DNA from: Alkalimonas mucilaginosa | GTDB lineage: Bacteria > Pseudomonadota > Gammaproteobacteria > Enterobacterales > Alteromonadaceae | Assembly (NCBI RefSeq): GCF_036327005.1 | Contig: NZ_JAUGZK010000007.1 | Span: forward strand, 128,988-192,987 | Length of the DNA: 64,000 bases | Direction of reading: 5' to 3' | In this document: positions 17,458 through 25,587 of the stretch, piece after piece | Numbering within the stretch: position 1 is the stretch's first letter | Layout: every line of letters starts with the position of its first letter | Translations under genes and position numbers: made by a program | The notes under the pieces: generated by a model | Seen by the model: the letters and a program-made list of their open reading frames with translations, nothing else | Told to the model about the DNA's origin: nothing | The model's database searches: none

Positions 17458-17661
17458 TCACCAAGGCTGCTGTTCAAACCTTTGTACCAAAAAATCCAGC
17501 AATGCCCGTAAAGCGACCGGCATATAGCGCCGGGATGGGTAGAGGGCATGAATGTCCAGCTCTGGTAACGACCATTCAGGGAGAATCACCCTAAGCCGGC
17601 CTGATGCAATAAAATCTTTGACCAAATAGCTTGGTTGCATGGTCATGCCACCATCAGCCAA
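17458..17661 (-). pseudogene. C-terminal remnant of a LysR-family regulator
   Basis: About 67 codons encode only the last part of a LysR effector domain: SGRLRVILPEWSLPELDIHALYPSRRYMP, then a helix ending the protein, as in the intact LysR at 3294-4205. The DNA-binding and most of the effector domain are absent. The ATG/GTG-like starts in it are internal. The sequence stops matching at about 17655, where a fragment of another gene begins on the opposite strand. It is a deletion relic. Confidence 0.75.
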
Positions 17662-17768
17662 ATTCCACTCAACTGATCGAAGCTTTGCAGCAGGCTTATC
17701 CTGAATTGCCGATTGATGATGGCCTTGTGATCAGTGCGAAGGTCAGTACTGGTGAAATGCAGTGGTAA
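17650..17768 (+). pseudogene. C-terminal tail of an unidentified gene
   Basis: A plus-strand frame ends at TAA 17766-17768 and reads QLIEALQQAYPELPIDDG...STGEMQW. It looks like a real protein terminus, with an amphipathic helix then strands, but has no start. It abuts the LysR remnant, so the two tails mark a deletion junction near 17650. The family is not recognised. Confidence 0.4.
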
Positions 17769-17794
17769 TTGCAGCTTGCTTTGGCAGCGAAATC

Positions 17795-17842
17795 TTGACA
17801 AAAGGCTGTTCCTTATATAGAACGTTCATTATAAGGAACAGC
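17795..17842 (+). promoter_or_regulatory. Promoter and large dyad operator of the XRE-cupin/azlCD operon
   Basis: TTGACA (17795-17800) is a perfect -35. A 13-bp perfect inverted repeat follows: GCTGTTCCTTATA (17805-17817) and TATAAGGAACAGC (17830-17842), with the palindrome GAACGTTC (17820-17827) nested in its centre. The dyad covers the -10 region and ends 11 bp before the XRE start, so the regulator probably represses its own operon. Confidence 0.7.
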
Positions 17843-17853
17843 TGGAGTGGTGT

Positions 17854-18384
17854 GTGGATCTGGATTCGCTGACAACCCTGGGGCGGCATTTACAACAGTT
17901 GCGGTTTGCCAGTGGTTTATCGCTTTCTCAACTGGCGGCCGAAGCGGGTATCGCCAAGTCAAATTTATCGCGCTTAGAGCAAGGGCAGGGCAATCCTACA
18001 CTGGATACATTGTGGCGGCTTGCTGTGCGGCTGAATGTGCCATTTGGCAATCTGGTAGCGCCAATCAGCGTTTCTTTGGGGGATGCCGGGGTCCAGGTGC
18101 GGCTGATTGATCAGGGCAAAGATAACCCAAAGGTGGATGCTTACTGGATGTCACTGTCACCTCATACGGTGCGGCAGGCGGAGGCGCACTCTGCTGGAAC
18201 ATCTGAGTTGATTACTGTGGTCAGTGGGCAATTGGAAGTAGGGAGTCTGGGCCAGACCAAGCAACTTAGTGCCGGGCAAAGCCACCGCTTTGCAGCCGAC
18301 CAACCTCATAGTTATCGCACGGCCGATGCCTGGGCGACTGCACAGCTAACGGTGATTTATGCGGCCACTGAGAGGGCGTCATGA
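17854..18384 (+). CDS. XRE-family regulator with C-terminal cupin sensor
   Basis: 176 residues. The helix-turn-helix is at about 8-62 (LSLSQLAAEAGIAKSNLSRLEQG) and a small cupin barrel at about 95-170 (HSAGTSELITVVSGQLEV, LSAGQSHRFAADQPHSY). Such proteins bind amino acids or related ligands in the cupin. The start is GTG 17854, with GGAGTGG before it. The stop overlaps the azlC ATG. Position and overlap argue that it controls branched-chain amino acid export through the upstream dyad. Confidence 0.9.
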   Translation: MDLDSLTTLGRHLQQLRFASGLSLSQLAAEAGIAKSNLSRLEQGQGNPTLDTLWRLAVRLNVPFGNLVAPISVSLGDAGVQVRLIDQGKDNPKVDAYWMSLSPHTVRQAEAHSAGTSELITVVSGQLEVGSLGQTKQLSAGQSHRFAADQPHSYRTADAWATAQLTVIYAATERAS

Positions 18385-19112
18385 GTACATCGGGCCTGTC
18401 CGGCTCTTCTTCGCCTTGGTGGAGTGGCGCGCGTGAAGCCACTCCTTTACTGGGGGGCTATATTCCTGTCGCTATTTCCTTTGGTATGGTTGCGGTGCAA
18501 GCGGGCTTTAGTGTCTGGCAAAGCATCCTGATCTCGACCCTGATTTATGCGGGCGCTTCGCAATTTCTGTTTGTGGCTATGGTGGCAGCCGGGGCTCCCT
18601 GGGGCTTGGTGGTGGTGATGACTTTGTTGATCAATGCGCGTCATGTGGTGTATGGACCCAGCATCGCCCCTTGGTTGCCCAAAAGTCGCTGGTGGCCGTT
18701 TTTAAGCCACGGTCTGACCGATCAAATCTTTGCCCTGGCGCTAAGCCGTCTGCCACAATTGCCAGCTGAACAGCGATTAGGCTGGTACAGCGGTGCCATG
18801 TTGCTGGCCTGGTTTAGCTGGGTGGCTGGCACGGCGGCTGGAGCTATCGCCGGTGAAGAACTTAGCCGGCACTGGCCTTTGCTGGGCGAGATCATGCCCT
18901 TTGCTCTGCCAGCCCTCTTTCTGGTATTACTGGCACCGCGTTTTACCTCACGTACCTGGAGCATTGCGCTGGGCGCTACCATCGCTGTTGCCATGTTGCT
19001 TACCTTGTATGGCTTTACCAATGCGTCGATCCCGCTGGCAGCGGCATCCGGGGCTCTGTGCTTTTACCTGGCAAAGCTGACTATACGGGCTGGAGGGTAT
19101 CGTAATGGATAA
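18381..19112 (+). CDS. azlC: AzlC-family branched-chain amino acid exporter, large subunit
   Basis: 243 residues with about seven to eight membrane segments. GGYIPVAISFGMVAVQAGFS, IYAGASQFLFVAMVAAGAP and LLINARHVVYGPSIAPW are AzlC/YgaZ signature stretches. Together with the small subunit it exports leucine, isoleucine, valine or analogues. ATG overlaps the regulator stop (ATGA) and the C-terminus overlaps azlD by 8 bp. Confidence 0.92.
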   Translation: MSTSGLSGSSSPWWSGAREATPLLGGYIPVAISFGMVAVQAGFSVWQSILISTLIYAGASQFLFVAMVAAGAPWGLVVVMTLLINARHVVYGPSIAPWLPKSRWWPFLSHGLTDQIFALALSRLPQLPAEQRLGWYSGAMLLAWFSWVAGTAAGAIAGEELSRHWPLLGEIMPFALPALFLVLLAPRFTSRTWSIALGATIAVAMLLTLYGFTNASIPLAAASGALCFYLAKLTIRAGGYRNG

Positions 19113-19458
19113 TGGTTTTTGGCTTGCCTTGCTGTTGGTAAGCGCAGGCACCCTAGGTATGCGTTTCCTGCCGCTGCTCTGGATGCAGCGCCATCTGCTG
19201 AAACAAAAGAGCCAGGGAGGCCTGGCGTCGATCCCTGGCTGGCTGAGTGTGCTTGGACCCTTGATGATTGCCGCCATGCTTGGTGTCTCGCTGGTACCTG
19301 CTACTGCGGACTGGTCCACCTGGCTTGCCACCTTGCTGGGTGCTTTATCTGCCTTCATGGTTTGGTTATGGACCAAATCTCTGGGCTGGCCGGTACTGGC
19401 AGGAGTGAGTAGCTATGGGCTGGTGATTCTGCTGGTTCGTATCAGCACTGGTGGTTAA
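19105..19458 (+). CDS. azlD: AzlD-family branched-chain amino acid exporter, small subunit
   Basis: 117 residues with three to four hydrophobic helices. GTLGMRFLPLLW near the N-terminus and LSVLGPLMIAAMLGVSLVP are typical of AzlD/YgaH. It forms the exporter with the preceding AzlC. GGAGGG lies seven bases before ATG 19105. No hairpin terminator was seen after it; paired GTTAC dyads of the next operon follow directly. Confidence 0.9.
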   Translation: MDNGFWLALLLVSAGTLGMRFLPLLWMQRHLLKQKSQGGLASIPGWLSVLGPLMIAAMLGVSLVPATADWSTWLATLLGALSAFMVWLWTKSLGWPVLAGVSSYGLVILLVRISTGG

Positions 19459-19481
19459 GGTGTTTTTGGTATCCATATCTG

Positions 19482-19530
19482 GTTACATTTTTATTGGTAA
19501 CTAAATTCGGTTACATGCTTTACTTGTAAC
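19482..19530. promoter_or_regulatory. Two GTTAC dyads before the SatD gene
   Basis: GTTAC (19482-19486) with GTAAC (19497-19501), and GTTACA (19510-19515) with TGTAAC (19525-19530), are two inverted repeats about 28 bp apart. A further half-site, GATTACA, lies near 19538. They sit 47-95 bp before the SatD ATG and look like operators. The SatD protein itself has a C-terminal helix-turn-helix and could bind them. Confidence 0.5.
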
Positions 19531-19576
19531 TTTTTTCGATTACAATTTAGGCTGTATCTAATTATGCAGCTCAGTT

Positions 19577-20239
19577 ATGTCCGCACACGATGCCAGAAAC
19601 TATGCTACTAACTATGCCGTTTTAACCGGCGATTTAGTTCAATCCCGCGCCATCAAGGCCGAGCAATACGATAGCGTGCTGTATCAGCTGGAACAGCTGT
19701 TTGCTTCGAAAGCCGAAGCCTGGGCGCTCAATTACAGTTTTTATCGCGGTGATGCCTTTCAGTTGCTGCTGGCGAAACCTCAGTATGGGGTGCGATTGGC
19801 GGTGTGCATTCGCTTAACGCTGTTGAGCCTGGGGCAGGATTGCAAACTAAGCATTGGTATCGGTGAAGTGACTAACTTACGGCAGGACATTAAAAGTGCC
19901 ACCGGCCCGGCATTTACCTTATCGGGCACCGGCTTGGATAGCCTGAGTGGTGCCCAGCGTTTGCAACTTCGTTGTCAGTGGAGTGAGCTGGAGAACATTT
20001 TAGCCGTACCGGTTCAACTGGCCGACGCCATGTTGACCAAGCTGACTGCCCGCCAGGCGGAAGCCGTGTTGTTGCATCTGATTAATCCAGGGCTGGCGCA
20101 TGAGGCCTTGGCCCAAAAGCTCGGTACCTCCAGAGCCAATGTCACCAAGCTGCTGAATAACAGCCATTTTGATTATCAATTGCTGCAGGCATTTCTGGCT
20201 TATTGCGAGCAGCATATTTGCCGGAGTATCGCATCATGA
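19577..20239 (+). CDS. SatD-family protein with C-terminal helix-turn-helix
   Basis: 220 residues. The N-terminal part begins AVLTGDLVQSRAI and contains YSFYRGDAFQLLL and LSIGIGEV, resembling the SatD family and, distantly, nucleotide-cyclase-like folds. The C-terminus (LAHEALAQKLGTSRANVTKLLNNSHF) is a DNA-binding helix-turn-helix. It overlaps the DUF3307 membrane-protein gene by 4 bp, a pairing seen in many bacteria. Its role is not known. The combination of possible ligand-binding head, DNA-binding tail and upstream dyads suggests a regulator of the partner gene (inference). Confidence 0.78.
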   Translation: MSAHDARNYATNYAVLTGDLVQSRAIKAEQYDSVLYQLEQLFASKAEAWALNYSFYRGDAFQLLLAKPQYGVRLAVCIRLTLLSLGQDCKLSIGIGEVTNLRQDIKSATGPAFTLSGTGLDSLSGAQRLQLRCQWSELENILAVPVQLADAMLTKLTARQAEAVLLHLINPGLAHEALAQKLGTSRANVTKLLNNSHFDYQLLQAFLAYCEQHICRSIAS

Positions 20240-20985
20240 CGGATCTGAGCTTATTGCTGAGTTTGCTGCTGGCCCATGTGCTGGCCGATTTCTTCTTTCA
20301 GCCCACCGCCTGGGTGCAGGCCAGGGCCAGCCAGCATTGGCGTGCTGCTGCACTCTATTACCACAGCTTGTTGCATTTTGGGTTAACTCTGGCAGTGATT
20401 ATGCTGTGGCATTGGCTCAGTTGGTCGGCACTAAGCGGCTGGCTGCTGCTTGGCTCGGCGCTGCTGATTGCGGTTAGTCATTGCCTGATTGATTTAGCCA
20501 AATCCTATCTGCAGGGGTTTCGGTACTTTTTGTTGGATCAGCTGCTGCACTTGCTGGTGATAGGCCTGATCTGGTTGGTGTTAACAGATACCAGTATCAC
20601 ACAGTTGCTGGCTTTGTTAGCTGGCATGCTTAGCCCTAAGGTGTTGCTACTGGTGCTGGCGTATTTGCTGGTATTAAAGCCGGCATCGGTGGTGATTGGT
20701 TTTATCTTGAATCAAATCGCGACACCTGCGACCGGTGCTGGCTCGGGCTTACCGGCTGCCGGTCACTGGATCGGCATGATGGAGCGGGTACTGGTGCTGA
20801 CCCTGATTTTAGTCGGGCAATACGGCGGTGTGGGTTTTGTGATCGCCGCCAAATCGGTGCTGCGCTTTAGCGATTTACGCAATGCCAATGATCGGGCCTT
20901 AACCGAGTACATTTTGCTTGGCTCTTTGCTTAGTCTGGGGCTAACTTTGCTGCTGGGCATTGGGGTGGTGCAGTTGCTGGGATAA
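20236..20985 (+). CDS. DUF3307 membrane protein
   Basis: 249 residues with six or so membrane segments. The N-terminus (LLSLLLAHVLADFFFQPTAWV, then YYHSLLHFGL and SHCLIDLAK) carries the conserved Asp/His pattern of DUF3307. His and Asp in helices hint at a metal or catalytic site in the membrane, but no activity is established. ATG 20236 is chosen for its ATGA overlap with the SatD stop. The 3' end overlaps the convergent histidine-kinase gene by 45 bp. Confidence 0.82.
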   Translation: MTDLSLLLSLLLAHVLADFFFQPTAWVQARASQHWRAAALYYHSLLHFGLTLAVIMLWHWLSWSALSGWLLLGSALLIAVSHCLIDLAKSYLQGFRYFLLDQLLHLLVIGLIWLVLTDTSITQLLALLAGMLSPKVLLLVLAYLLVLKPASVVIGFILNQIATPATGAGSGLPAAGHWIGMMERVLVLTLILVGQYGGVGFVIAAKSVLRFSDLRNANDRALTEYILLGSLLSLGLTLLLGIGVVQLLG

Positions 20986-22224
20986 TGGAAAAGTAATTCG
21001 TACACAGGTGCCGGTAGCAGCGCTTTCGATGTTGCACTGCAGCTGCCATTTCTGGCACAAGCGGCTGACAATGGATAAGCCCATACCCAGGCCCTGACTT
21101 GTTGCGCCTTTGGTGCCGGGGCTAAATAACTGCGATTGCAATGCTGCCGGAATGCCGTGGCCGCTGTCCTTTACAAGAAGCTGCTGGTTCTGGTAGCTAA
21201 TGTGGATACTGCCACTATCGGTGTAACTAAAGGCATTGGCCAGTAGATTATTCAGCAAAATCAACAGGGGCGCCTCGGCCATGGCCACCTCGCTAGTGTC
21301 AGGAATGGCCAGTTGCAGTTCAATATCTTTGCCGGCAAGCCGACTGTGTTGCTGCAGGATGCTCTGCTCAACCATTGGCAGCAACAGGCTGCGACCCGGC
21401 TCTGGCTGTTGCTCGCGGGCCAGCTCCAACAAGGTTTCCATTGACTGCGCTATTTGTTGTTGGGCGGCCTCCAGTCGGCCGACCAGTTCCTGTTGTTCTT
21501 TCTTCAAGGGCGTCGCTGCCAGCAAGCTAAGTGCCCCCTGGCTGATGGTGACCGGCGTTCGCAGTTCATGCGACAGATCACGGGTAAACAATTGCTCCCG
21601 CTCGATAAAAGCACTGGTACGGGCCCAACTTTGCTCCAGCGCTGTTGCCAGTTGGCCCATTTCATTGGGCTTAAAGCGGGCGGAAAATCCTGCAGGTAGC
21701 GATGAATGGGAGGCATTGTCAAGCAAGGTGGTGAGTTGTTGCAGTGGGCTAAGCAACTGGCGGCCCATCAGCCAGGCCATACCAGAGCCAAGCAGCAGGG
21801 TGATCAGCAGCAGTACCAGCAGGAATTTCAGCATCAAGGGGCGAAGCTCCCGTACCATCAAATGCTGGCTCACTTCCGCCAGCAAGAAGCCCTGAGACAG
21901 GCGCTGTAAATGATAGTGCCGCTGTTCCTGACCGCTAAACTCGGTGCGGTTCGGCTGGCTTTGTAGCATGCTTTGCAGCTCGTCTGGCAAAGCGGTCGCG
22001 TCCTTGTAGTAGCGAATGTAAGCAAGCTGGGGGTCGGGGTGTCCACCGGCTGCCAGTTGTTGCTCTGCATCTCTGGCTTCATCAGCCAGTTGGGCGGCAA
22101 AGAAACGATCTTCGATGTGGTAAGCAAATAAGAAGGTGGTGAGGCTAAACAGCAGGGCTATTAGCAGGGTCGTCAGCGCCAAAGCAGCCAGCATGCGCCG
22201 CTGTATCGAGTGCTTTTTAATCAT
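20941..22224 (-). CDS. Sensor histidine kinase
   Basis: 427 residues. TM1 is at about 11-34, a periplasmic sensor at 35-125, TM2 at about 132-153, and a HAMP-like linker follows. The dimerisation/phosphoacceptor motif FTRDLSHELRTPV places His at 219. The N box is NNLLANAF, with G boxes DSGHGIP and GLGMGLSIV. It autophosphorylates and passes phosphate to the OmpR-type partner encoded just upstream. ATG 22224 is chosen because it overlaps the regulator stop by 8 bp. The periplasmic signal is unknown. Confidence 0.92.
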   Translation of the reverse strand: MIKKHSIQRRMLAALALTTLLIALLFSLTTFLFAYHIEDRFFAAQLADEARDAEQQLAAGGHPDPQLAYIRYYKDATALPDELQSMLQSQPNRTEFSGQEQRHYHLQRLSQGFLLAEVSQHLMVRELRPLMLKFLLVLLLITLLLGSGMAWLMGRQLLSPLQQLTTLLDNASHSSLPAGFSARFKPNEMGQLATALEQSWARTSAFIEREQLFTRDLSHELRTPVTISQGALSLLAATPLKKEQQELVGRLEAAQQQIAQSMETLLELAREQQPEPGRSLLLPMVEQSILQQHSRLAGKDIELQLAIPDTSEVAMAEAPLLILLNNLLANAFSYTDSGSIHISYQNQQLLVKDSGHGIPAALQSQLFSPGTKGATSQGLGMGLSIVSRLCQKWQLQCNIESAATGTCVRITFPLSQQLHHPNAQQQS

Positions 22225-22906
22225 CGCTGCTGAGCTCCAGGGAAAAACCAACGCCATGCAGAGTTTTTAGCATCGGCTTTGGAAACGGCTGATCCAATAC
22301 CTTGCGCAATTGATACAAGTGCGATCGCAAAGCGTCCGACTCGGTAGGCTCATCCCCCCAGATCCGGCGGCAAAGCTCAGTTCGGCTCATTGGCCGGGGA
22401 TGCGACTCCATCAGTAAACACAGGATTTGCCAGGCAATGGGTTTAAGCTGCAGTAACTGCCCCTGCCGGCTGATCTGACGACTTTGCTTATCGAGCAGTA
22501 GCTCACCCACACGCACCTGGTATGCCGGTGGCAGCGGCCTGCGGGCCAGTGCCTGACAGCGAGCCCATAGCTCCGGCAGGGCAAAGGGTTTGCTCAGGTA
22601 GTCATCAGCACCACAGGCAAAGCCGTGCAGCTTGTCATCCAGGGTATCACGGGCCGTCAGCATCAATACCGGTATATGGCGATTGGCCTGAGAGCGTAGT
22701 GCTTTGCACAGCGTCAGCCCGTCCATAACGGGTAGCATCAAATCCAGCACCACCACATCGTAGTAATGCTGCAAGGCCAGCTGCAGCCCTTGCTGACCTT
22801 GTATGGCATAATCCAGCACAGCGCCATGCTGGCTAAAATAATCGGCAATATTGGCGCTGATGCTGCTGTTGTCTTCAATCAGTAACACGCTGAGTGGCGC
22901 TGTCAT
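22217..22906 (-). CDS. OmpR-family response regulator
   Basis: 229 residues. The receiver domain has the acidic pair ED at 11-12, phosphoacceptor D55 (VVVLDLMLPVMDG) and a conserved Lys (YLSKPF). The winged-helix DNA-binding domain follows from about residue 130 (RTELCRRIWGDEP, SDALRSHLYQLRKVL). The start is MTAPLSVLLIED at 22906, with an alternative ATG three bases earlier. A much longer upstream frame has no family support. Its 5' end overlaps the hydrolase gene by about 32 bp. Confidence 0.93.
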   Translation of the reverse strand: MTAPLSVLLIEDNSSISANIADYFSQHGAVLDYAIQGQQGLQLALQHYYDVVVLDLMLPVMDGLTLCKALRSQANRHIPVLMLTARDTLDDKLHGFACGADDYLSKPFALPELWARCQALARRPLPPAYQVRVGELLLDKQSRQISRQGQLLQLKPIAWQILCLLMESHPRPMSRTELCRRIWGDEPTESDALRSHLYQLRKVLDQPFPKPMLKTLHGVGFSLELSSDD

Positions 22907-23828
22907 CATGGCTAAACCAATCGTCAAGAATCTGCATATAGCTTGCCGGTAACAGGTGGCCGCCGTCAAAGGTAATGTGTTTTTTATCGGGGCTTGGTAA
23001 GGCGGCAAACAAGTGGCTGTTCTGCTTTTTGCTGGCGTATTCATCCTGGTTAGCACTGAGCAGCCAGACAGGATTACCGGCCAGCCCTGCCAGCATATTT
23101 TTCGGCGCCACTAGGGCTGTGGTGTTGTTGATATGCGGTGGTACGAGCGCCAAAACCCGGTTGATGCGGTTATCCGTGGCGGCCAGTAGCAAGCTAAGCT
23201 GAGCGCCCATGCTATAACCAGCGCTATGGATTTGCGTTGGATTGAATTGCGGCTGCTCTGTCAGCCAGTCCAGCAGTACTCTGTGATCACGCACCGTATC
23301 AATCAGCATGGCTTCGTAGGGTTCACGTTGCCCCCACCAGTGCAGGTTGCGGTAGAGCGCGGCTATCCCCAGTGCCGGATCTTTCCGCTCACCATGGTTG
23401 CGGGCATCGATGGTGACAACCGCATAACCGTTGGCCAGTGCCATAGCGGCTAGTTTGTCGGTATGCTCAAGTGTAGGACGATCATTGACACTGGCTTGCC
23501 ACCAGCGTAGCTGTGAGCGCCCCATCGCATGGATACCAATCAGCACGGGCAGCGGTTCCTGGCTGTCATGCAGCGGCATCGGATAGCACAGCTGGCCATT
23601 GACCACAGCCCCGTCAAAGCTGCGATAGCTAAAGCTGAAATGAATATTGTCTGTGGTCTCTAACTGCATGGACATTGGCTGAACCATCGAATAGCTGTAG
23701 CGCTCAGCAAGTTGTGTGGGCGTGACGGTATAAGGTTTTAAGCCAAAGACACTGTACCAGGCGGCAGCCAGGGCCGCGGCTACTCCAACAATGGTGAGTA
23801 GTGTTGTTCTGATTTTGATGAGGTTCAT
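22875..23828 (-). CDS. Alpha/beta hydrolase (dipeptidyl-peptidase-like/esterase fold), membrane-anchored or exported
   Basis: 317 residues. An N-terminal hydrophobic segment (about 8-28) is a signal anchor. The nucleophile elbow is GYSMGAQ, with Asp and His expected in LLSANQDEY and FDGGHLLPAS. The catalytic head after an early oxyanion region (GIHAMGRSQ) suggests an esterase or peptidase facing the periplasm. It is the first gene of an operon with the two-component system. It may be a target or an accessory factor of that system (inference). Confidence 0.85.
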   Translation of the reverse strand: MNLIKIRTTLLTIVGVAAALAAAWYSVFGLKPYTVTPTQLAERYSYSMVQPMSMQLETTDNIHFSFSYRSFDGAVVNGQLCYPMPLHDSQEPLPVLIGIHAMGRSQLRWWQASVNDRPTLEHTDKLAAMALANGYAVVTIDARNHGERKDPALGIAALYRNLHWWGQREPYEAMLIDTVRDHRVLLDWLTEQPQFNPTQIHSAGYSMGAQLSLLLAATDNRINRVLALVPPHINNTTALVAPKNMLAGLAGNPVWLLSANQDEYASKKQNSHLFAALPSPDKKHITFDGGHLLPASYMQILDDWFSHDDSATQRVTD

Positions 23829-24019
23829 GCATGGGTTCCTGTGCTAAATAGTCAGCTGTTGGTTTGAAAGGGGCAGCATAAGGGGGGAGCTGTGAAGCGG
23901 TTGTGAATTATGAGTGCCTATTTTTGTCCAGGTCCAGAAACATGCTTTGGCTTGCTTTTACCATAGCAACATGGAAGACTTTTGCGAAAAGTGATCCTTA
24001 CAGCTACCGATTGAATACG

Positions 24020-24604
24020 ATGCAAAAACTATTGATTGTCAGCGATATTTTTGGACAGTGCCAGGGGCTGCGGCAGCTGTTGCAGGATCTGGCGGTGTCC
24101 GAATGCAGCATCCGTGTGCTGGACCCTTATCAGGGGCAGCCGCAGTCGTTCAGCGATGAGCAGCAAGCGTATCAGGCCTACACCGAATGTTGTGGCCATC
24201 AGCATTATGCCAGCCTGGTACGGCAGACGTTGGCCGAATACACGGATCCGTTGGCACTTGCCATTGGCTTTAGTGCCGGTGCTAGTGCGCTCTGGCGTGC
24301 GTTGGCTAAGCCGGGTGCTAGCAAGGTACAACAAGCTGTACTGTTTTATCCGGGGCAGATTCAGCCTTACCTTACGTTTAGCACCGGCGCACCGGTACAC
24401 GTTATTTTTGGTGGCAGTGAGCCGCATTTGGATGTTCGTGCAGCCTGTGCTGCTTTGTCACAGCTGCCGGGCGTTCAAGCCAGCAGCACAGCATGGCAAC
24501 ATGGCTTTATGAACCCGGCATCCAAAACTTACAGCGAGCCTGCTTATCAGCAATACCTTGAACTACTTAAGGCGTTGCTAAATGGCATGGACAGGCTGGC
24601 TTGA
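24020..24604 (+). CDS. Dienelactone-hydrolase-like alpha/beta hydrolase
   Basis: 194 residues from ATG 24020 (MQKLLIVSDIFGQCQGL), which matches where the fold should start; the in-frame sequence before it is not hydrolase-like. The nucleophile elbow is IGFSAGASAL, an Asp is likely in GGSEPHLD, and the catalytic His is in QHGFMNP near the C-terminus. This is the dienelactone-hydrolase pattern: cytoplasmic hydrolysis of small esters or lactones. No ribosome-binding site is evident. It stands alone between two intergenic stretches. Confidence 0.8.
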   Translation: MQKLLIVSDIFGQCQGLRQLLQDLAVSECSIRVLDPYQGQPQSFSDEQQAYQAYTECCGHQHYASLVRQTLAEYTDPLALAIGFSAGASALWRALAKPGASKVQQAVLFYPGQIQPYLTFSTGAPVHVIFGGSEPHLDVRAACAALSQLPGVQASSTAWQHGFMNPASKTYSEPAYQQYLELLKALLNGMDRLA

Positions 24605-24773
24605 CGTTATAACCATCGAATAAAAACTATTGATTTTTTTGCAGCAGCTGGCTAATTTGCTTGCAGCGAAGGTGATGGAAAGAAAGATCCTGGGTAGTGT
24701 GTGGTGGAGTGTTCAGTTTCCTGAAGCAGTCGACTCGCTATTGGTCATTAGGCCTTATTGAACAGGAGAATGT

Positions 24774-25052
24774 ATGCGTACTTTGATTGCTTTAGCTATT
24801 GTTGTTGCCGGAGTTGCCGTTGCTGTTATCAGCCTTGCTAGCGCCTCAAAGCCAGCCATGAATACCATTGAACAGTGTGCCAGCTTGTTGCCGCAAGGCC
24901 AGGTCTACACCTTTGAAGTCATGGGCATTGTGGATACAACCAGCGGTTCGCCACAACTGTCGGGTGAAATGTCCATCTCTGATGGCACTGAGCAAGACCG
25001 CACGGCAGAGACCGAAGCTTTTGGCCAGTGCCTGGCCAGATTGATCCGTTAG
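24774..25052 (+). CDS. Small exported or membrane-anchored protein of unknown function
   Basis: 92 residues. A hydrophobic N-terminus (RTLIALAIVVAGVAVAVISLA) is a signal peptide or anchor. A soluble domain with two Cys (EQCASLLPQ and GQCLARLIR) could form one disulfide in the periplasm. ATG 24774 follows CAGGAGAATG, a good ribosome-binding site. A strong terminator lies after it. The family is not recognised. Confidence 0.7.
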   Translation: MRTLIALAIVVAGVAVAVISLASASKPAMNTIEQCASLLPQGQVYTFEVMGIVDTTSGSPQLSGEMSISDGTEQDRTAETEAFGQCLARLIR

Positions 25053-25085
25053 TTGTTGCAGCTCAAACAGCCCTGCAGAAGGGTT

Positions 25086-25124
25086 ACAAGCTGCCGGGCC
25101 CACCTGTGTGGCTCGGCAGCTTGT
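25086..25124. terminator. Strong bidirectional terminator
   Basis: ACAAGCTGCCG-g-GCC (25086-25100) pairs with GGC-t-CGGCAGCTTGT (25110-25124): 14 pairs with one mismatch, then TTC. It separates the small plus-strand gene from the convergent SMR exporter gene. Confidence 0.85.
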
Positions 25125-25172
25125 TTCACGTTCCGACCCGCCAGCCGGCATTCTATGTTGTGATCGCTTGGC

Positions 25173-25490
25173 TCAACTGGCCAGCTTCAATACCACCACG
25201 CCGCTGATGATCATCATGACCCCAAGGTAACGCAGTAGCGAGGTGGGATCACCAAAGAAATACACCCCGACCAAAAAGGTGCCGGCTGCTCCCATGCCGG
25301 TCCAGACGGCGTAGGCGGTACCAAGCGGTATGGTACGCTGTGCCAGAAACAGCAGGGTGCCGCTTACCACCATAAAGCCGACTGCAATCGCGATGCCGGT
25401 TAATTTATGCTGGCCACTTTGCGCTATTTTTAACCCTACAGGCCAGCCAATTTCGGTAAAACCAGCCAACAGTAAAAAAATCCAACTCAT
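25173..25490 (-). CDS. sugE: Small multidrug resistance exporter, guanidinium-exporter (Gdx/SugE) type
   Basis: 105 residues with four membrane helices. Essential Glu13 in the first helix is followed by Trp16 and GLK (FTEIGWPVGLK), the pattern of the Gdx branch rather than of EmrE. GTAYAVWTGMGA in the third helix is the SMR signature. It exports guanidinium or small quaternary ammonium ions against protons as a dual-topology dimer. GAGGAC lies before ATG 25490. It is divergent from a LysR gene with a LysR-type box between them. No guanidine riboswitch was seen upstream. Confidence 0.85.
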   Translation of the reverse strand: MSWIFLLLAGFTEIGWPVGLKIAQSGQHKLTGIAIAVGFMVVSGTLLFLAQRTIPLGTAYAVWTGMGAAGTFLVGVYFFGDPTSLLRYLGVMMIISGVVVLKLAS

Positions 25491-25539
25491 GATGTCCTCA
25501 TCTTGTTTGCGCTATTGCCCTTGACAGAGTGGCTATAAT

Positions 25540-25554
25540 ATCTACTAATTAGAT
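25540..25554. promoter_or_regulatory. LysR-type box between sugE and lysR
   Basis: ATCTA-CTAAT-TAGAT is a near-perfect dyad of the ATC-N9-GAT class bound by LysR proteins. On the minus strand it lies between TTGATA (25556-25561) and TTATAG (25533-25538), which have a 17-bp spacing and could be the sugE promoter. Confidence 0.55.
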
Positions 25555-25587
25555 TTATCAAAGTTAGATACCATCGAATAATTTCAT

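Noticed and set aside
25521..25539. TTGACA and TATAAT in the sugE-lysR gap as a plus-strand promoter.
   Set aside because: The two hexamers are only 7 bp apart, too close to work together.
25491..25587. Guanidine riboswitch before sugE.
   Set aside because: The gap is under 100 bp, shows a LysR-type dyad and promoter instead, and no paired hairpins with the ACGA/G-type loops were seen.
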